This document shows positions 1 to 11,412 of a stretch of DNA of 64,000 nucleotides, in pieces (positions within the stretch are counted from its first letter, which is position 1; each line of letters starts with the position of its first letter). The translations under genes were made by a program, and so were the position numbers. Under the pieces are notes generated by a model that ran no database searches, was not told where the DNA came from, and saw only the letters and a program-made list of their open reading frames with translations. Source of the stretch: Crotophaga sulcirostris (taxonomy: Eukaryota; Chordata; Aves; Cuculiformes; Crotophagidae); contig VYZB01000168.1 of the NCBI GenBank assembly GCA_013397455.1, forward strand, positions 1,330,839 through 1,394,838. The letters are read 5' to 3'.

Positions 1-584
1 AAACGAAAGAAACTAACCACATAGCTCAGGAAGCAAGAGTGGGGGGGGAGAGACAAAGAGATGGTTATAGAAAATGTTCTGACCTGTCATCATGGGACAA
101 GACTCAACTCGATTGCTTTACTCAGTATGAGTGGAAGTGTATTCAAATATAGATGTTTTCTTACCCTTGGTTGGAAAATGTTGGTGTGCGACAGCTCTGT
201 GAAGCAGTTTTTAGATAATAATAACAATTACGCTTGAGCACCCACCTTATTTGCCAGACCTGGTTTCCTCTTCCCAAATACCAAGTCGTTGCTCAAAGGA
301 AGCAATTTTTTAATCAGTAGAAGATGTGAAAGAAAAACATCAGGGGTCTTCAACATTCTATCAGAAAACAGTCTACAGAATATCTCTGAATGTTGGCAGA
401 ATCGTATAAATCTGTGTGCCAACTCAAAAGGGATCTATTTTGAAGGTGATCATAGTTGATTTTCTTAATTTGTTAAATAAAAATTTTTACAGATCTAGTC
501 TCATTTTTTTGTATCTGACCTCGTATGTCTGCGATAAATAGAAAAAAAATGGATAGCACAGGCCTCACTCACTTGGAAATTTAA
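1..584. other. Unassigned AT-rich sequence
   Basis: No gene or repeat family is recognised here. The only distinctive element is a run of eight G near position 43. Open frames are short and show no recognisable domain. Confidence 0.5.
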
Positions 585-2195
585 CTGAATCAAAAATAGC
601 TGAAGTTGGAAGGAATCTGTAGAGACTGCCCAGTCTAACCCCTCCCCAGATCAAGTAACAGTCTTCTATAGCAAGTTTATTGGTACCATGTCCAGAGGGA
701 TTTTGAGTATGTTCATGGATGAAGACAACACAAACTCTCTGGGCAATTTACTATTCTGTTTGACCCCCCTTAGGGTTAAAAAGTTTTTCTCATATTTAAA
801 TGGAATTTCCTGTGTTTCCATCTGTGCCTAATGCCCAGCATGTGTAAACTTGCTCAGGGTCCACTACCCTATCAATCCATTAATACAGATTTTAAACAGC
901 GTTGACCCTCATTATGGACCCTTGGGGTATACCACTAGTAACTGACCTCCATGAACTTTACTCTTTAAGAACAGCAGTTAGGCAGTTTTCAAACTACCTT
1001 ACTGTATATTCAGTCAGCCTGTATTTCAATGGGAGATGATGTCATAAACCTTCCAACAGTCAAGAGAAACAAGATCCACAGTTCTTCCCTCAGACACCAA
1101 ATTAGTCTTTTCATTATAGAAGGATAGTTATCAGGTTTGTCAGACATTCTTTCCCCTATGTAAATCCATACTGACTACTCCCAATCACCCTCTCGACCTT
1201 AATGTGTTTAGTTTCCATGATTATTTGTTCCATCATCACCCCAAAGATAAACATAACGTTGACCAACCTGCAGTTCCCCAGATCCTCCTGATTGTACTTC
1301 ATGAAGGCAGGAGTGGGGTTTGCTTCCTCTGGAACCTTCCTCACATGTCGTGATTTTTCAAAGATTATTTGGGAGTCGTGTCTCAATAACATTCACCAGG
1401 ACCCTGAACATTTGTGCGTGCTTCCTATCAGGTCCCATGTCCTTGTGTATGTCCAATCTCTTAAAATGTTCTCTAACCTTATCGTCCTCCACCAAGAGTA
1501 AATGCCACCAAGAGGAAATGTTCACTGTCCACACTTTCCCATCACTCCTAGGGATTCTCAGGGACCTTTGGATTCCATATGCTAAACCTCAACAGTAAAG
1601 ACCCAGGCAAATAAAGCACTGAGTACCTCAGCCTTTACCGTATTGCAAGTCTTTTGCCCGATTTGGAAGCAGGACTACATTTTCTGTAAATTTTCCTTTT
1701 GTTGATGAAAAAAGCCTTCTTGTTGCCCTTCATGCCTCTCTCCAGAACCAACTCCAAGTGGGCTTTCCTGACACCATCATCATATACTCAGTTTCTATAT
1801 TCTATATAACAACCCCTTGTACACTTGCTTTTCATATCTGAGTTTTGTCAGAACATTCTTGTCCATCCATGCAGGCCTCCTGCCATCTTTGCATCATTTT
1901 CTACTAATTCTGATGGATATTCTAGTGCTTGGAGGAGGTGGTCTTTGAAAATCAACCAGCTCTCCTGGTTGACCCATCTTCTCTTCAGGGCTGTATCCCA
2001 CGGGATTCTTCCAAGCAGACCCCTGAACAAGGAAATATCTGCAGACCTGAAGTCCAGGCTTGTGTTCCTGCTCCTTGCTTTGTTATCTCTTCTCATGACC
2101 CTGAAGTCCATCATCTCATAGTCATTGCAGTCAATATGACCCCTGCCTTCACTTTCTTAAGCATAGTATTATTCCTCAGCTAGTGTCTACCGCTA
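585..2195 (-). mobile_element. CR1 LINE fragment, internally deleted
   Basis: This is a 5'-truncated, diverged CR1 retrotransposon read on the minus strand. Low coordinates hold the 3' end of the element (the block at 590-840 matches the 3' blocks of the other CR1 copies in this window). The middle (about 855-1500) corresponds to the reverse transcriptase part of ORF2. The high-coordinate end holds the linker between endonuclease and reverse transcriptase. The sequence jumps near 845-855 from the 3' end straight to the stretch that in the copy at 20363-21280 lies around 21100, so roughly 600 bases of the ORF2 C-terminal region are missing. Stops and indels are frequent, so the element is dead. 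Outer boundaries are good to perhaps 20-30 bases. Confidence 0.85.
1848..2114 (-). pseudogene. CR1 ORF2 remnant, linker region
   Basis: A frame of 88 codons reads through the CR1 ORF2 segment that precedes the reverse transcriptase. Recognisable pieces are a basic DNKARSRNTSLDFR stretch, then an LFRGLLGR stretch, then QESWLIFKDHLLQA, and a GLHGWTRMF end. In CR1 ORF2 this segment lies between the apurinic-type endonuclease and the reverse transcriptase. It carries no catalytic residues itself. The frame is only a surviving open stretch of a dead element, with no start codon context or promoter. Confidence 0.75.
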
Positions 2196-2659
2196 TCTAA
2201 TTGGAGTCAGTCTTAGAAATAATCATTGACATGTACTGGTCTTTCTCTTGTATTTTAATACTGGACTTCTTCTGAGACATTATAACAGGAATTATTATGA
2301 GGCTCATCCAAAGGAAATGGATGTCAATAAACAAGATTTTCAGACTTTATGCTCAACAGATTTGATGACCAATTTTTCAACACAAAAAAAATAGAGGCAA
2401 TCAAATTTAATCAGCAAAATGGCAAGTGCAAATCTAACAAATGAAAGGTATTCTTCTGATTGTAAAGACTAGAAGTCTGATGAGTTGTTGAGCTCCTTGC
2501 TGCAGGAACATATAGAGATCAAATATCTGTGTAGATTGATAAAAATCCCTTAATGAAAGAAAAAGCCATCAAGGCTAACACACAAAAAGACCATCCCTTA
2601 TCTTAGGAATCTGTGCAGTTCAAAATGCATTTAACATTTGAGAACTCGGCAGTTTTCTG
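2196..2659. other. Unassigned sequence between CR1 fragments
   Basis: No repeat or gene is recognised. A short A-run lies near 2383. It may contain further decayed CR1 sequence, since CR1 pieces flank it on both sides, but similarity could not be seen by eye. Confidence 0.4.
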
Positions 2660-2947
2660 ACAAAATGCCACTGTATGTTTACCATACCTAGGCATCTAGG
2701 TATAAATACCCAAAATAGGATAAGTGTGGACATCCTCCAAAAGCAGATGGGTTGCCTGGTTATCCAAGATATGGAGATGGTTAAGGTGCTCAGTAACTTT
2801 TGTGCCTCAGTCTTCACTGGCAAGGGCTCATGCCATGCTATCCAAGTCACAAAAGCCAAAGGCTGGGACTAGGAGAATGAAGATCTACCTGTTGCAGCAG
2901 AATATCAAGTTCAAGAACATGTAAACAACTTAAAGGTGCACAAGTCA
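2660..2947 (+). mobile_element. CR1 LINE fragment, sense strand, ORF2 linker
   Basis: The plus strand reads through a CR1 ORF2 segment just upstream of the reverse transcriptase. The best block is at about 2750-2840, where the frame gives MEMVKVLSNFCASVFTGKGS, a hallmark stretch of avian CR1 ORF2. The following bases continue the CR1 pattern in another frame up to an aggtgcacaagtca-like end at 2947. There the sequence switches abruptly to the 3' end of a CR1 on the opposite strand. Both ends of the element are missing. The 5' limit is uncertain by about 50 bases. Confidence 0.7.
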
Positions 2948-3042
2948 TCACAGAATCATAGAATGTTTTGGAGAAGAGAACTTAAAGATCATCTAATTCC
3001 AAATTCCCTGCCATGGGCAGGGACATCTTCCACTAGATCCAG
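2948..3042 (-). mobile_element. CR1 LINE 3'-end fragment
   Basis: The reverse complement of the CR1 3' terminus is clear: TCACAGAATCATAGAATG at the low-coordinate end, followed by the lysine/glutamate-rich-looking aaagatcatctaattcc block and a ggcagggacatcttccacta block typical of one CR1 subfamily 3' UTR. Only about 95 bases remain, so it is strongly 5'-truncated, as is usual for CR1 insertions. Confidence 0.8.
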
Positions 3043-3329
3043 AAAATCTACCTCAATCCTAGAGGCATGAGTATGCAATCCTAGAGTTATGTGAATTGCA
3101 AAGAAAAACAATTACGAATTTCAGGGTATTTCTTCCAGGAAAGCTGGTGCTCCTGTTTCCAGTAACCAGTTCCACAGACAGACCAGAATGGTTGATCTTA
3201 CTTCTGACCTTATGGGAGGAACTTCTGAGTCATAGTTATAATAAATATGCAACAAGGATAAGATATGAACACATGCGTGTCACACAGACTCATTCATCAG
3301 TAATGAATACTATGACTAGGACTTAGGCC
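3043..3329. other. Unassigned sequence upstream of ERV pol remnant
   Basis: No domain is recognised. Its position between a CR1 end and the ERV protease-side remnant means it could be decayed gag or protease sequence of the same provirus, but no motif supports that. Confidence 0.35.
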
Positions 3330-3346
3330 ACCTTGCCTCTAGCTAG

Positions 3347-3751
3347 GTGGAAGATAGGGACAATCAAGTTTACCGGACTGTGTGGATTCAATGGCATAGC
3401 ACACCAGAATTCAATGAGTATAAGACTTTATTACGCAACGTTTCACAGTGTACCCTAATAGCCTCAAGCTATAAAGGGGCAAAACCCATCTGTATTTCTG
3501 GAGTGACAGGGGTGTCCCAAAAACTGACTGTACTGAAGGTTGAAGTGAGACTATCTGGGAATGAATGGCAAAAGCACCCCATTTTGACTGACCCATAGGT
3601 TCCATGCATCCTTGGCATAAACTACCACAGGAGAGGGTATTTTCAGGACCCAAAACGGTATTGATGGGCTTTCAGTACAGTAGTCTTGGAGATGGAGGAA
3701 ATTAAGCAGCTGTCCCCCTTGCCCTATTTCTCAGATGATTCTTCTGCTTAA
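3347..3751 (+). pseudogene. ERV protease-end remnant
   Basis: The first open stretch ends at a TAG at 3596-3598. The same frame continues past it with a CILGINY stretch, which sits where retropepsins carry the conserved C-terminal I-L-G-x-D motif. Here the aspartate position reads asparagine. Two more stops follow at 3662-3664 and 3749-3751. The catalytic D-T/S-G motif expected upstream is not visible. The product would be a broken aspartic protease, and no activity is expected. Confidence 0.6.
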
Positions 3752-3777
3752 GGCTGCAGAGACTCAGAGAACAACAG

Positions 3778-4235
3778 GTGCCAAAGGCTACAATGACAGT
3801 GTTCTGGCAGCATCAAGACTCCCTGATTCTCCATAAGCTGATTTGTCAATTGGACAACAAATGGGTGATAAGCAAGGCTCATTCACCCTCTAGCAGTCCT
3901 ATACGTCCAGTGCAAAAGTCCAATGGAGAGCGGAGTCTAACTGTACACTGTCGTGACCTGAATGAAGTCATGCCACTACTATGTGCTGCTATGCCAAGCA
4001 CAATAGAACTTCAATATGAATTTGACCCAAAGATAACCAAGTGGTGTGCCACAACTGACATTGCTAAAATGTTGTTCACAGTTCCTTGGGCAGCAGAGTT
4101 CAGGCCACAGTTTTCTTTCACTTGGAGGGGCATCCAGTACACCTGGACTTCACTGCCCTAGGGGTGGAAGCATAGCCCTACCATTTGCAATGGACTGAAT
4201 CAGACTACACTGCGGAGGGACTGTGTGATGCTTAG
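3778..4235 (+). pseudogene. ERV reverse transcriptase remnant
   Basis: An open stretch of 127 codons covers the fingers and start of the palm of a retroviral reverse transcriptase. A PVQKSNGERSLTVHCRDLNE block (residues about 44-63) is the fingers signature. TTDIAK (D at residue 94) is motif A with the first catalytic aspartate kept. FSFTWRGIQYTWTSLP follows near the end. A TAG at 4159-4161 interrupts the next block, and reading past it continues for about 25 codons with a GWKHSPTIC-type stretch before similarity is lost. The Y-x-D-D motif B/C region is absent. This lies in a different frame from the protease-side remnant. Confidence 0.8.
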
Positions 4236-4470
4236 TTTCTGGCTGAGGTTAAGCCATGACAATAATGAATTTTGTAGTTCCAGATAAATTTCTGGTGTGA
4301 GTCTGTGAAAAGCTCTGCATCAACAGAAGAGACAGATTTGTTGGGTAATCTATTCTCATTCCAGTCAATGATAAGACCAGTACTTTACTCACTGTTTCTC
4401 TTTGTAAGTTAATACACAGTATTGAATTTTCTCTTTGCATTTTCATTCTTCCTTTGTATAGGCATTTGTT
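4236..4470. other. Unassigned sequence
   Basis: No recognised feature; similarity to ERV pol is lost after about 4235. Confidence 0.4.
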
Positions 4471-4500
4471 TTCTTCTTCTTCTTTTTTTTTTTTTTTCTT
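4471..4500 (+). repeat. T-rich low-complexity tract
   Basis: A (TTC)n stretch runs into an almost pure T tract. On the minus strand it gives a lysine/glutamate-rich open frame that is purely compositional. Confidence 0.9.
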
Positions 4501-4550
4501 AGTTTCCTCAGGGGATGAGGCAAAGAGGTCATTAACTTCGAAACTCATTT

Positions 4551-4620
4551 AAAAAAAAAAAACAAAACAAAGCAAAACAAAACCAAAAACCAAAACAAGT
4601 AAACGAAACAACAAAAAAAG
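4551..4620 (+). repeat. A-rich (AAAAC)n-like tract
   Basis: A run of 12 A is followed by about 55 bases of A-rich sequence built from variants of AAAAC. It could be the decayed tail of a retroposed sequence or an expanded simple repeat; no source sequence is recognised upstream. Confidence 0.85.
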
Positions 4621-7600
4621 TATATTTCTCTGTGTATTGAGTAGCATTTTACAGCTCATGTTCTTGGAATTATTAGTAGTCAGGAGACAACATGTAATTA
4701 TAATGATGTATATCCCAACTTGGTTGAGGAAGAGAAAGAGGAGAGAGAAAAGACAGAAGAGAGAAGAAATGAGATAAAGAAGAATGAAAACAACAGGCCA
4801 TATCTTTCACTGCTGTGAGTCATAAATATATTGTTATTAACAAATATAGACTAACTTCAAGTCTGATTTGCTATTGTGTGAATCCAAAATCATTACAGAG
4901 TAATTTTGTATTATTATAACTCAGGTCAGAAACAGGATCATATGGTAGAAGTGAGTGACACATGTCCTCTTGTACACTGAGGCTATTGTTCTACCTGCTC
5001 TGTTGACCGAAGATAGGAATGAAATTTTCATTTCTGTTTAACATGTACAATACTGAAGAAAAATAGTATATATGTCACAACAGGATGGTGAACTTCTTAG
5101 CAGAACTTCATCCTGTTCCGAGACTCATGAGATGAATCTTCTTGTGACACCTATTTTTCTCTACTGATCACAGAGACAGTCTGGATACTTTCTTAGAATT
5201 ATTCATGCCTAATAATAGATAACATGAACCTCACCTCATATATCTCCAAAATTGTCTACTCATGTTTTGACCAATCTACTTTTAAAAATTACAACCTGGT
5301 TGAAAATGTATTTTCTATTTCACAGGAAATGATACTATTGCCATAATTTGCACTCTTTTTAACTGGGTAATAGTAATAAAACAAATTTGAAATTTACTAA
5401 GAAATGAAAATCTGAAATAAAATAATAATAAATTTTATTTGAAACTTGCTTTTTCAAAGAAATTGAAATGATTCATTGCAATGCTCATGTTTGATTTTAG
5501 ACAGCATAAGCATCTTTAAAATGTTAAAAAAAAGGTTGTACTCAAATGGAATCATCTGAACATTCCGTTCTATTATGAACTCATTAGAACAATCTTCTCA
5601 GATTTCTTCATAACGAAATTTCATTACAATTGATAGGTTTTCATACAAGCATGCAGTTTTGACAAGCATTTTCTGAAAGAAAGGAAAAAAGGCTGGTAAA
5701 GGATATCCTGCTAGACTTATTTAAAGATCTCTGCATTATATCCAAAGAAAGAGGATGGGGGGTTGAGGAAAAAGCAACTTTACCAAAAATAGCTAATCAG
5801 TTCACTTGGTTTCTCTCTATAGACTTATATACTATGGTTCTTCCACAGAAATATTTCATTAGTCTGTTCCTAAAGAATATATTTCATTCAAGAAGCAGTA
5901 ACTTACATACAAACTTCAGTTCTCAAAACAACAACAAATGATATTCTAATATAGCTGTTCGTGTTCTCCCATTAACATGCTAAGATGCAAATAATAATTT
6001 GCAAAAATAATTTAAAAATAAAAAGAAAAATATACAAAAAAGAAACTTGAGTTTGATGCAGAGTCCAGACTGAAATATTGCCGCATTAGACATCATTAGG
6101 TATCCCTCCCTCTCTTTTTAAAAAATAAAAAGAAAATAAAATTCATCTTTTATGGATAAATTTTATAGTTCAGCCAAGTGCAGTATAAAGAGGCAGTTGG
6201 TTCTATCATTTTGAAAAATCAAAGAAATACGAGGAGAAAAAAAAAGCTGAACATCTCACTTTTGCTACTCCTGCATAAATAATGCAACCCAAGGACAATT
6301 AGCACTTGGAGAGTGGTTTCTTGTCATATCAAGCACCACTTCAGAAGCCAAATGATATAGACAAGTCCCTATTACAATGGAAAACACAGTGGTACAAAGG
6401 AAAATACTTTACTTTACTAGGAAAAATCCTTTATTTAAAGGCCAGCTACAAAAGAGACAATGATCTTTGCTCCTGGACACCTACTAGCCATTAATGGGAA
6501 AGTTCCTCTGAAAACATACACACGAACTTACAACTTTTGGCTCTAATGAGGGCTTTGCTGTTTGATGACGACACATCTGGCATGCTTTCAGAACTCTGCA
6601 GTACCAATTATAAAGCTATCCAGCAGGAAAACCCATTACAGACCTGAGCTGCCAGACCCTCAAAATGAGGTTGAAGAAAAAAAAAAAAAAGGTGTAAAGG
6701 AAAGGCGTTAAACATGAAGAAGGAAAAAAAGAAGAAAGAAAAGAAAAGAAAGTAAGGCTTGATTTGGGGGGAAAAGAAGAGAAAGAAAAATAAAGTTAAA
6801 ATGTCTTTAAAGACAAGTTGTTTCTAGAGCCCCCTATAATGTGACAATGTGACAGAGCTAATTTGTGCCTTCAAAGATCTAAAGCATCTGCTAGCTGCAG
6901 GTGACATAGAGGTTACTTCTGGCATGGACTATAGGCATCAGATAACACAACACAGAAAACTTCTGTCCCCCATGGAAAACTTAATGAGATCAACTCTTTT
7001 AGGATTCCCTAAAAGAGTTCCTTCAACCTCACCCTGTCCACATCTCATTTTTGCAACCAAACAAAAAGTGCCTGGTTGAGTTTAATTGGTGAACCAATGC
7101 TTTGATAACTGATGGTTTGTTTAGTTTTGTTTTCTTTTTTTTTTTCCTTGCCATTGGGGTTACTCAGTACTGCATAATTAGGCCAACTTGTTGAAATATG
7201 AAGGTCAATTTTTACCCATTTTTTTTTGTTGTGATTTGGAGGGGGTGTGTGCATGCATATTAACTGCTATTGAAAATATAATTTTGATAATAAATTTCCA
7301 TAAATAACAAACCTTTTTAGTCTGTCAACTTCGTCAGTGTTAAGTCCCATCATTCCCTTTGAAGTCCAAAGATTCTGTGACGCACCTGTATGTATGCAAA
7401 GTAGAAATAGAATGATAAGTGATTTATCTGTTTCCTGATATGTTATGTTTATGTACATAAAAGACATAGCTTTAGTGTTCTAGGACTCAACAATTAACAT
7501 TCATGATGCACTGAATGTGCAGGCTACAGAGTCAAAACAGGGGGATGACTGCATTACATGTAGCTGTGCCAAGATACCCTCTTTGTAGCACATGCATGAA

Positions 7601-10600
7601 ACAGCAGTCCCTGCACAGATAAACAGTACGCAGTAAGTATTCAGCAAATTTATTACACGTTCCAGAGACCACAATATTGGTTTCTGTTACAGAACGACAA
7701 AAGATCAGACTTATAAAGCTAGAGGGAGTCTTTATAACATATTGGTCTCATGTAGAACTGCTGCCTCAGTAGTGTTCTTTAGCACACTGATCACTGGGAC
7801 ACTACGTCTTCCCTCTACTAGTTTGTGTCTGTACCTTGAACTCAAAGCATATAAAGTGACTGAAAAGGTCTTAACTCAGGATGTGCACAGAAAGGATGGC
7901 TTGCAGGATATTTGGTCCAGACTGTATCTTTTTTGTTATCGTGTCTTCTGAGAGTCTGTCTTGAGAGAACAAAACATTCTTGAATGCTCTCTAAAACAGG
8001 AATTGCAGACCTCGGTCTCAGTGAATATCTGCATGGAGACCATACGAAAAACAGAAAGTCTGGGTTAGAACCAAGCAAAGGGTTTCAAGCAAAGGACTTG
8101 TGAGTCTCAGGAAGCAAGTTATTTGATGTACCAGTCTCATGATGGTAAGACAATCTTTCTTGTTCAAGCATTATCTCCAGGTGACATGCTCAGCTGTCTA
8201 GATTCACTGCAGCTCCTTCCACAAATTCTGCTTTTCCCTGACCTTTATGAGCTGTTCCCTTCCCTGGTGTGTACATCAGACAGACAGAAAGGAATATTTC
8301 ACTCCTTTACCCACCTCTACCATAGTTTATCCAAGCTGTTTGCCTCTCTATTAATGGAGCTAAGGAAAATCACCCCTCAGCATGGCAGGCTTCAGAGTTT
8401 AATCTCTCCTCTTTTTACCTCTTAGGATAATGTGAAAATATTTTCCTTCAGAAAACATGTTTATGCAGCATCAGCATCAAAAAGCCATTTTCTTGTTTTC
8501 CCTAATGACTTTATCAGACACATAGCAACACAATGAAAGATGTTGTTGTTATTCCTTTTCCTTTCCTTGATCTTTATGTTTTCATGGAAACATCATTAGT
8601 GAGGATAATAGTTGTGCCAGAATATATTCAACACATGGGCTTGACACTCTCATTCTAATGTGCCGCCAAGATGATATTTTATTTTTTCCTTTTTTTAAGC
8701 TCCCTGGCATTCATCAAAAGCCTTTTCAGAAGGAGAAAACCTAGGTTATCTTTCTGTCATCTTTCAGAGGGGAATATGTGAGAGTTCCTCTTTACCTTTC
8801 CCTGTGGTGGAATTGGTACTTGTATAGGTTAGTAACATCTGAAATATAAAATACCCAAATTCAGTTTCCGCCTTTTTCTCCAACCTATTTTGTGATTCCT
8901 TTCTCCCTGGAGAAGGAGGAATCATGGTCTATGCCAGCTATGTTGACTACCAATATGATGAAATATGATCTCCCTCCAAGTGCTGGCAAAAAACATCTAC
9001 TATAATTAAAAATGACATAACAAACAGGCAAAAAGAACCCCAAGCAAACAAATTAAAACCCCCCTAAATTCCACTGTCTTGTCAGTCTAGGTATCTGTCC
9101 TGGTTAACCTGGTGCTTTTATTAGCAAAACCTTTTGGACTCAGGAATGATGATTAACGTATATCAGTCTAAGTCCACACTTTTCTGAAATAACAAAATCC
9201 ATGACTAGGAATAATATTCTGAGAAGCGCCACTACCTTTCCTGTATTACCTAGCAGCTGCTGCAGGAAGTATGACTTTAATCTCACTTAACCGTCTTTTT
9301 TTTTCAGGGAATTACATACCAGTTTTGGCCTGCTGCATCTCCATTTCTCTGTGAGATGTTAGCAGGGAATGCTACAGGAAAATCAATATCCAAAGAAGAC
9401 AACCGAGTTCAGCTGTGAGGCAGAGACAGCCTGTGTCCTCAAGAGTTTAAATACCCGTTAGACAGAGGAGACCGACAGTAAATAAGAACATAATGTTACA
9501 CACAGAGCAGACCCAGGAAAAGAAGAACTCACTTACATGACTCTCAGTGAAACACTGCTTTTGTATATAGCACTTAGGGTATGTCTTCAGAGAATAAACT
9601 TCCATTAGTTTGTATTAGGAAGCTGTGTAACTTAAACTTTGTGTGAAAGAGCCCAAATAGATAAGCTTTACTTTTCACTCTTCCTAGCTTGCAGACAGGA
9701 TTGGTTGTGGCTCAGCAGACTTGCTCTATTCCTTTCTCGACTGTCACACAGGGAGGAAGCAGAAACTGGTCATCAACTGTTGTATCATCTTACCAGCCAC
9801 AGGCTCTCTATGTTCCCTGAAGGTACCCACTCCATCATGGTCCTTGCTTATGTGCTGATGGGCATGTATGTATAGAATGGCAATGACCGTCATTTGAGCT
9901 TACTGCAGTAGGTCTTCTATTTCCTTAACTTTACAGACTAGTTTGCAGAGTACTGTGTATTTTTGAGGGGTGTTACTTGCTCAAAGGAAAAGGCTAGAAA
10001 TGCACATTATTTTTTGATAGCTTTCTTGGCTGATCTCTTAAGAAGAGACTCCTGTAAGTCTTCCTCTCAGCAGTGAGCTTTTCTCTCTGTATATCCCTAC
10101 AGTCCCCTGCTCACAATTCAGATAGAAGAAAGTGAACTGCTCAGTCTCACTTCATAGCTCCTTGGTCCCAGCTGAGATCTATTCATGAGATGCTCTACAG
10201 TACAAATCAAGGGACCCTAAGGCTGTTGTATAGATTCATAACAAGGAGTGATCCATTCTCAGTGTTGCATGCAACAGCATTTAAGAAAACAAAAACAAAA
10301 ATAAAAACTTTGAAGAAAACATTGGCGAAAGGCAGAACTAAAAGCGGACTGTAGGATGGTCTTACAAAACCACCAAATCCTACACTCAGTGCTGTCAGGG
10401 TGCCTGAGCATCAGACAGCACAGGCAGGAGCAGAGCAGTCCCCTTCACAGAAGCAGAATAGAAGCACTGTGAAGCAGTGGGTGGGATCCATCCATTTCAT
10501 CTGAGGATGTGTGCAAGTGAAGATTATGATTGTTCTACGTTTTCTTCAGAGAAAACGGCAGGACCTGAGGATCTGGACCACATTCCAGAGGTTTCTCTTG

Positions 10601-11210
10601 CTTTCTGTGTTAGGTTTGGGAGAAATAGGGTGGCTAATCATCTAAAGAAGACAAAAATCTAAAAGTAACAGGATGGGGTAGGCCCAAGGAAATTATCCAA
10701 AGTTTTAAAAAAAAGCTACAATAATTCTCAATTTATGCCACAGTCTATCAGTCTCTGGAGTAGACGTTAAATTATTGTTTTGTTGCACCCGTTTGCCTCC
10801 TCCTGCCTTCCTCCTCTCTCTGTTTTAACAGAAATAATAAAATCAAGTAATGTTACTGTATCTTGGAACATAGCAAGGTGACTGGAAAACCTCCTTGTGT
10901 AGATGAATCCCGAAGCAGTTTAAGACAGGTAGAGCTAGGTTTATGCCTCATACAGATACCTGTCTCAGGTATGGAAACTATTGATTTTCACCAAGGAACG
11001 GTTAAGGCAAACTGTTCCTTCCACTGTAGGAGGTCATTAAACAGTTCTTGTATGCTCAATTTATCTGGCATAAACAGGACTGGCTAAAGGTTCTTCCAAC
11101 CTGCCCCTGCAGTCCAAATACTTTTGTGACAGCACACGCAACAGTTAATCTGTCTCGCACATAAAATCTCCATTTCCTTGCTCTTTCACTGATTCTCAGC
11201 ACAACATTTT
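4621..11210. other. Unassigned unique sequence with purine-rich tracts
   Basis: No gene, RNA gene or interspersed repeat is recognised over 6.6 kb. There are homopurine stretches at about 4730-4795 and 6665-6800, T-tracts near 7130-7145 and 7220, an imperfect inverted repeat at 5073-5149 and two octamer-like sites at 5985-6004. Open frames are at most about 100 codons, lack recognisable domains and look random. Ancient repeats too decayed to see by eye may be present. Confidence 0.5.
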
Positions 11211-11412
11211 CACAGTATCACAGTATTACAAGGTTGGAAAGGACCTTTGAGATCATCGAGTCCAACCTATAACCCAACACTAACACCAACACCAACCCAT
11301 CATCTAAACTATGGCACTAAGTGTCTCATCCAATCTCCTCTTAAACACCTCCAGGGATGGTGACTCCACAACCTCCCCAGGCAACATATTCCAGTGGTCA
11401 ATCATCCTTTCA
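11211..11412 (-). mobile_element. CR1 LINE 3'-end fragment
   Basis: The CR1 3' UTR and the last part of ORF2 are clear on the minus strand. It starts with cacagtattacaaggttgg, passes through a cctttgagatcatcgagtcc block, and reaches a cctccagggatggtgactcc block, all in the usual CR1 order. A small ACACCA-type tandem slippage lies at about 11276-11298, where AACAC and ACCAAC units repeat. The 5' end is truncated at about 11405-11412. It is less diverged than the copy at 585-2195. Confidence 0.9.

Larger units (their letters stand above)
3330..4235 (+). mobile_element. Endogenous retrovirus pol fragment (decayed)
   Basis: About 0.9 kb of retroviral pol survives on the plus strand: the protease end followed by the N-terminal half of reverse transcriptase. 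The order protease then reverse transcriptase is that of a retroviral pol gene. The fragment carries several in-frame stops (TAG 3596-3598, TGA 3662-3664, TAA 3749-3751, TAG 4159-4161) and a frame change between about 3750 and 3778. No LTR, primer binding site, gag, RNase H, integrase or env could be seen beside it. The retroviral class could not be settled from this piece. Confidence 0.8.
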
